From: a virus
Direction: 5' to 3' (one strand)
IMG/VR virus record: IMGVR_UViG_3300032086_001497
Span: 1-44,615 of that record
Length of the DNA stretch: 44,615 nucleotides
Of this stretch, positions 40,769 to 44,615 are shown one piece after another. How positions within the stretch are numbered: the stretch's first letter is position 1; the number at the start of each line of letters is the position of its first letter. Made by a program: the position numbers and the translations under genes. The notes below the pieces were generated by a model. That model searched no databases and was not told the origin of the DNA. It worked only from the letters and a program-made list of their open reading frames with translations.

Positions 40769-42550
40769 TTAAACCGTACCAACCACTTCACTGAAATCAA
40801 CTCCGGTGCGTACAGCAACAAAGTTAAGAGTGATGTAGTTAATAGAACGAGCAGGTTTGACAAAAACTGAACAAACAAACTCGTTACGGTCGATTACTGC
40901 AGCCGTATTGTTTGTTTCGTCACAAACCACTCGGAAATCTGTAATACCTCTTCGACCCTGAATTTCTCTCAGGAACGGTTCAACGATATTAACAAATTCT
41001 GCACGAGTGAATTCGTCATTGAATTCAAACATTACGTTTCTTGCAGCTCGTTCGATTGACCTTTCAATTGCGAGGAACAATCGTCGGACATTAATACGAT
41101 CGAAAGCTGATGGACGAGATTCTTTAGTCTTATCACCAAAAAGAATAATACCTTGTCCAGGCAAGTTTACAATCGGATTAATTCCAGCTTTGTACAATGT
41201 ATCTCTTTGTGCCTTACTAGCTGAATAAGCTAAGGAAGTAACTCCGAAATATTGACCCCTTCTTTGACCAGCAGGTGAGAACCAAGGTGCAGCGACAGCA
41301 TCAGTCGATGCCATCAAACCAGCAGTGCCAGGAGCAGCTGGGATAAACACATATTGGTCGTTATACTTGTCATATACCTTAAGGTAGTTGTTGTCTACAA
41401 TCAGGTAAGATGAAGCTGTGAAATTTGCAACACCACCAGTTGTGTTTGTTACCGCGTCAGCAGCAGTTAAACCAACAACATCTTCTCTAGCAGGTGAAGT
41501 AACAACAACACAGTCTTTACGCAAAGATGCGGCCGTACCTACAATGTCATTAACAACGGTAGTTTGGTCAGCAGTAGCGGACATACCACGAGCGATTAAG
41601 AAATCCACCTGAATGTTTTCTTTACTTTCGAACTCGTCAAATCCTTTCGCAACATCACCAGTATCAATTGTTGGACCATTAGAACCACCGCCCAACTTAA
41701 ACGTATGAATAGTTGGTGTAGCTGGTTCAAAGTCTGTTCCTGATGCGGTTGATGTGAAGTTATAATCTTCATCTGCTGCACCGTCATGTTTGTTTAGGGA
41801 TATTGCCCAAACATAACTTGAACGATTGTTAATAACATCAATAACGTGGTTATTAGAACCATCTACAGTCTTACCGTCCGTTGCAAAAGATAAGAACGGG
41901 AATGTTTCTAAAACAGCACCTACTGTACCAGTTAAAGTACCGTCTTCGTCTACTACGACAACGTGAACTTCATCGTCAGCACCATTAACGTCAGAGGCGT
42001 ACTGTGAAGTACCTGGCGCTGCATCGAAATAACTGGCGTATGCCCAACCATCAAACAAAGTTGTATCGTTTGACTTAGCAGGACACAGTTCTACTCTGAG
42101 ACTGTTACCAGCTTCGCCGGGATACTTTGCGATGAAAGTATGGTTTTTTGCTGGAGCTTTGAGACCAGCTATTGTGTTCTGAATATCAAAATCGTCGGCA
42201 TTCTTAACCAATGGTTTGCCAGATGACAAATCAATTATTTCATCTGAATCCCACGCATTTAACGCGCCGGTGTCAGCAGTATCATCTACTGTACGTGACA
42301 CATAAAGACTTGTTGAGTATTGCAAAAAGTTTGCGGCAGACAAAAAGTCTACTGCATTTGTGGTACTTGGAGACCCGAATGTCGAAACCAACGTTCCCTC
42401 GTTATCTACGAGAGTTGGTTGGTGTACGGGACCCCAAGAAAATTCTCCTACATAAGCACCCGTTGAAGTAGTGACTGAAGGGACAACACCCGTTAAGTCA
42501 ATTTCTTTAACTGTAATGCTGGGAGACGCTGATGGGGTAAAAAGAGCCAT
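40769..42550 (-). CDS. 18: Tail sheath protein gp18
   Basis: Contractile sheath subunit, 593 aa (T4 gp18 is 659). The N terminus SPSITVKEIDLTGVVPSVTTS and TSTGAYVGEFSWGPV are typical. SRPSAFDRINVRRLFLAIERS, IERAARNVMFEFNDEFTRAEF and LREIQGRRGITDFRVVCDE form the conserved C-terminal sheath domain, which contacts the tube, and SINYITLNFVAVRTGVDF ends it. A late promoter lies 63 bases upstream, together with an AGGAAA ribosome site. Confidence 0.97.
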   Translation of the reverse strand: MALFTPSASPSITVKEIDLTGVVPSVTTSTGAYVGEFSWGPVHQPTLVDNEGTLVSTFGSPSTTNAVDFLSAANFLQYSTSLYVSRTVDDTADTGALNAWDSDEIIDLSSGKPLVKNADDFDIQNTIAGLKAPAKNHTFIAKYPGEAGNSLRVELCPAKSNDTTLFDGWAYASYFDAAPGTSQYASDVNGADDEVHVVVVDEDGTLTGTVGAVLETFPFLSFATDGKTVDGSNNHVIDVINNRSSYVWAISLNKHDGAADEDYNFTSTASGTDFEPATPTIHTFKLGGGSNGPTIDTGDVAKGFDEFESKENIQVDFLIARGMSATADQTTVVNDIVGTAASLRKDCVVVTSPAREDVVGLTAADAVTNTTGGVANFTASSYLIVDNNYLKVYDKYNDQYVFIPAAPGTAGLMASTDAVAAPWFSPAGQRRGQYFGVTSLAYSASKAQRDTLYKAGINPIVNLPGQGIILFGDKTKESRPSAFDRINVRRLFLAIERSIERAARNVMFEFNDEFTRAEFVNIVEPFLREIQGRRGITDFRVVCDETNNTAAVIDRNEFVCSVFVKPARSINYITLNFVAVRTGVDFSEVVGTV

Positions 42551-42612
42551 AATCGTTTCCTTTTTTTATTAGCTAATAATAAGATTTACATAATACGGAT
42601 GTTCAATGTATT

Positions 42613-42620
42613 TATTTATA
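42613..42620 (-). promoter_or_regulatory. T4-type late promoter of gp18
   Basis: An exact TATAAATA on the minus strand, 63 bases upstream of the gp18 ATG and just past the gp17 stop codon. Confidence 0.8.
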
Positions 42621-42632
42621 TTTGCGGGGTTT

Positions 42633-44255
42633 TTAGAAAGGATCGTGAAAAAGTTGCCATCCTTGTCGTTCCATTTCTTCTCGTTGTTCAATATAATCAA
42701 TTTGAGATGAACCATCATCTATAAAACCAAATGGAACAACATCATCTTCTATCTCTTGCATTCTGTTTTCAAACATCATTTGTTTGAGATTAATATCAGT
42801 CATATCGGCGAACATTTGCGTTGTAACAAAGTAACCAAACATCACGAGGTTCATCATTAAATCATCGTGGTTACCGTCACTGGCCTGATAAGAAACTCCA
42901 TTAGCAACAAACGTGGAGATTTCTAGAATAGTGTTATCATCGTGAATCGCAAGTTTCTTTTCTTCTAGAATATCTTTAATAGCAGAACAACCTAGTCGTT
43001 TTGTTTTAAGGTTGATTTCAATACCAATTGAATTAGATTTTACAGCTGAAGAGAGATGAACGTTTTCGTATTCAAGGTCGTAGTATAAACCGTTACATAC
43101 CACAGAACCTTGGTCATTTGATTCAACAACCACATAAGCGTTGTTATAAACGGTTGCGTACTTATATATAATATTAGGGAAGAGTATTGGAGAGATAGAG
43201 TTGTTCCGATACACAGCCACTTGTTCAAATGGGCGTGTCGAAATGTCGATGACAGTGAACGTAGAGTAGTCCTGACCTCTTCCTTTCGAGACATCAACGG
43301 TCATGATGTACTCGTGCTTGCTAGCAGGTTCGTTATAAACTTTTAGAAGACCGCCCTCTAAAACCCGCTGGGGCGTTTTTGCTCGTAAAGACAAGAGCGT
43401 CTCAGCGTTTATTAGGGTATCACCTGTTCCAAAAAAGGTATTACCAAATTCTTGGTCAAATTGGAGTGCTGATGTATTGGCAATTGTTTGTGCTTTCCAT
43501 TCTTCATCTCTGCCCGGAACATCCCACCAGTCTACACGAAACGATTTAAATTCATTTATACCTTGTTCAGCGCCTTCCCATATTTTATGGAAGATGTTTC
43601 CGATACCGTTTGCGGTTGAGGTGATGATGACTTTGGTGTCTCGTCCAGCGGAGACAACAGGATACGTTGAAGTGTAAAACTCAGTTGCTCGCTCAACAAA
43701 AGCAAACTCATCGAGATAGAGCAAATTAACAGACATACCCCGAATAGAAGACCCGCTAGTGGCAGCAGCAATAATCCTAGAATTATTAGAAAACTCGATT
43801 GAACCTTTATTAAGAGTTTTACAGCCAGGTTGTAAGAAGAATGGAAGATTCTCCAACATGAGAGTAACACGGGCGAGCATCTCTCGGGCAGTTGCTCCTT
43901 TATTCGCCAGTACAGCGATTGTTTTTTCGGGATGGAAAATGGCGTACCAAAGAAGGTAGGCAACCGACGATATTGACTTACCAGACTGTCTACAAGCAAG
44001 AACGACATTAAACCGATTATTATTAAAATGTTCGAACATCCGTCTTTGATAATCGTAAAGATTAAACGGAACCAATCCACTATCCAGAGAAATAATTTTA
44101 ACATAGTGTTCGGCAAAATACGAAGGGTCATCCATGCATTTTTTATATTCACGTACTTGGTCCTTAGTCCATTCCTGAACTATACCATCACGTTTTACAT
44201 TGATATTGCCAAGATACGTTTCGTTATTCATTCTCAGTAACGAGTTTTGCATCAT
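42633..44255 (-). CDS. 17: Terminase large subunit gp17
   Basis: Packaging ATPase and headful nuclease, 540 aa from ATG 44255 (T4 gp17 is 610). Walker A is ACRQSGKS at 87-94, Walker B LLYLDEFAF with the catalytic E, and TSTANG is the coupling motif. The C-terminal nuclease has MTVDVSKGRGQDYS, VVESNDQGSVV and DDLMMNLVMFGYF, holding the metal-binding acids. AAGGTG upstream supports the ATG at 44255; ATG 44231, overlapping the gp16 stop by 8 bp, is an alternative start. Confidence 0.97.
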   Translation of the reverse strand: MMQNSLLRMNNETYLGNINVKRDGIVQEWTKDQVREYKKCMDDPSYFAEHYVKIISLDSGLVPFNLYDYQRRMFEHFNNNRFNVVLACRQSGKSISSVAYLLWYAIFHPEKTIAVLANKGATAREMLARVTLMLENLPFFLQPGCKTLNKGSIEFSNNSRIIAAATSGSSIRGMSVNLLYLDEFAFVERATEFYTSTYPVVSAGRDTKVIITSTANGIGNIFHKIWEGAEQGINEFKSFRVDWWDVPGRDEEWKAQTIANTSALQFDQEFGNTFFGTGDTLINAETLLSLRAKTPQRVLEGGLLKVYNEPASKHEYIMTVDVSKGRGQDYSTFTVIDISTRPFEQVAVYRNNSISPILFPNIIYKYATVYNNAYVVVESNDQGSVVCNGLYYDLEYENVHLSSAVKSNSIGIEINLKTKRLGCSAIKDILEEKKLAIHDDNTILEISTFVANGVSYQASDGNHDDLMMNLVMFGYFVTTQMFADMTDINLKQMMFENRMQEIEDDVVPFGFIDDGSSQIDYIEQREEMERQGWQLFHDPF

Positions 44256-44586
44256 CACTAATCACCTTTTCTTCATTCTGTAGCAAGCGTTGCAAATCAG
44301 TAGTGCTTCCTAAAAACACATTATTGTTCGTGATTTGTTTTTGTTCAGGTATTTCTTCTTTCATCACGTCTTTATGTTTCTTGTTCAGTTCCATCAACTT
44401 GTCTGTGACATCAGCGATGTTTTTAATCATACCGGACAAAACTTCAAAAGCTCGTGGGTGTTCTGATTCACGTGCTACTTGTATCATCAACTCAAGGGAT
44501 TCTTTACCACCTTCAATCAATTCGAGATACGTATCACGTGAAGTATCGTAATCGTCTTGTATATTCTTTGTATTGTTATCTTTCAT
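44224..44586 (-). CDS. 16: Terminase small subunit gp16
   Basis: DNA-recognition and ATPase-stimulating subunit, 120 aa (T4 gp16 is 164). DYDTSRDTYLELIEGGKESLE and VARESEHPRAFEVLSGMIKN near 37-56 form the central oligomerising helices, as in T4's SESPRAYEVVAGMMK. NNNVFLGSTTDLQRLLQN near the C terminus matches T4's NNALFVGSTTELQKLL. It overlaps gp17, the expected order. The bases upstream (44587-44615) hold part of the intergenic region only. Confidence 0.95.
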   Translation of the reverse strand: MKDNNTKNIQDDYDTSRDTYLELIEGGKESLELMIQVARESEHPRAFEVLSGMIKNIADVTDKLMELNKKHKDVMKEEIPEQKQITNNNVFLGSTTDLQRLLQNEEKVISDDAKLVTENE

Positions 44587-44615
44587 TATGTTACACTATC
44601 CAATGCACTAAAATA

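Noticed and set aside
43556-44152. 198-aa minus-strand frame overlapping gp17 in another frame
   Set aside because: It overlaps the well-conserved ATPase domain of gp17, and its composition looks like random hydrophobic out-of-frame translation.

Overview
The window is part of the genome of a T4-like myovirus (tailed phage with a contractile tail). It is AT-rich and almost wholly coded on the minus strand. The gene set and order (gp43, uvsX, gp41, gp44/gp62/regA, gp45, gp46/gp47, gp55, uvsW/uvsY, gp16 to gp23) fit the marine branch of T4-like phages that infect cyanobacteria and pelagic Alphaproteobacteria. Compact proteins (gp43 of 809 aa, gp18 of 593 aa, gp23 of 454 aa) and accessory genes (peroxiredoxin, thermonuclease, small heat-shock protein, collagen-like protein) point the same way. 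No photosynthesis genes are visible, so a heterotrophic marine bacterium is the more likely host. This is inference, and the window is only part of the genome.

Layout. 1-3.9 kb is an accessory and lysis block: a partial serine hydroxymethyltransferase, a peroxiredoxin, small unknowns, a bL33-like ribosomal protein, a thermonuclease, a DUF3310 protein, a nucleotidyltransferase and a SleB-type cell-wall hydrolase. 3.9-9.95 kb is the replication and recombination core: gp41 helicase, UvsX, a probable archaeo-eukaryotic-type primase and gp43 polymerase. 10-12.7 kb holds tiny membrane or exported proteins, Hsp20, a methyltransferase and a sugar epimerase. 12.7-22.9 kb is the second replication and regulation core: RegA, gp62, a membrane/coiled-coil protein, gp44, tRNA-Gly, gp45 flanked by two small paralogues, gp46, gp47, gp55, UvsW and UvsY. 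23.5-25.7 kb is a two-gene plus-strand cassette (a DUF4338-like protein and a ParB/Srx-like protein) with its own sigma70-type promoter and a terminator shared with gp23. 25.7-44.6 kb is the virion module: gp23, gp22, gp21, a gp67-like core protein, four large or structural fibre-type genes, a Cys-cluster protein, a small HTH-like protein, a collagen-like protein, gp20, gp19, gp18, gp17 and gp16.

Regulation can be read directly. Host-type promoters (TTGACA-like, 17-bp spacer, TATAAT-like) precede gp43, hsp20, the gp45 cluster, gp55, uvsY and the plus-strand cassette. Exact T4 late motifs (TATAAATA) precede structural genes. Three strong hairpin terminators follow gp23, a fibre gene and gp19. 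Together this gives an early/middle replication programme switched by gp55 and gp45 to late virion genes.

Most worth a second look: the plus-strand cassette, the bL33-like protein, the SHMT, the primase-like protein between gp43 and uvsX, a gp43 promoter that would start the mRNA on the ATG itself, the paralogous small proteins flanking the sliding clamp, and the membrane protein inserted between the two clamp-loader genes.
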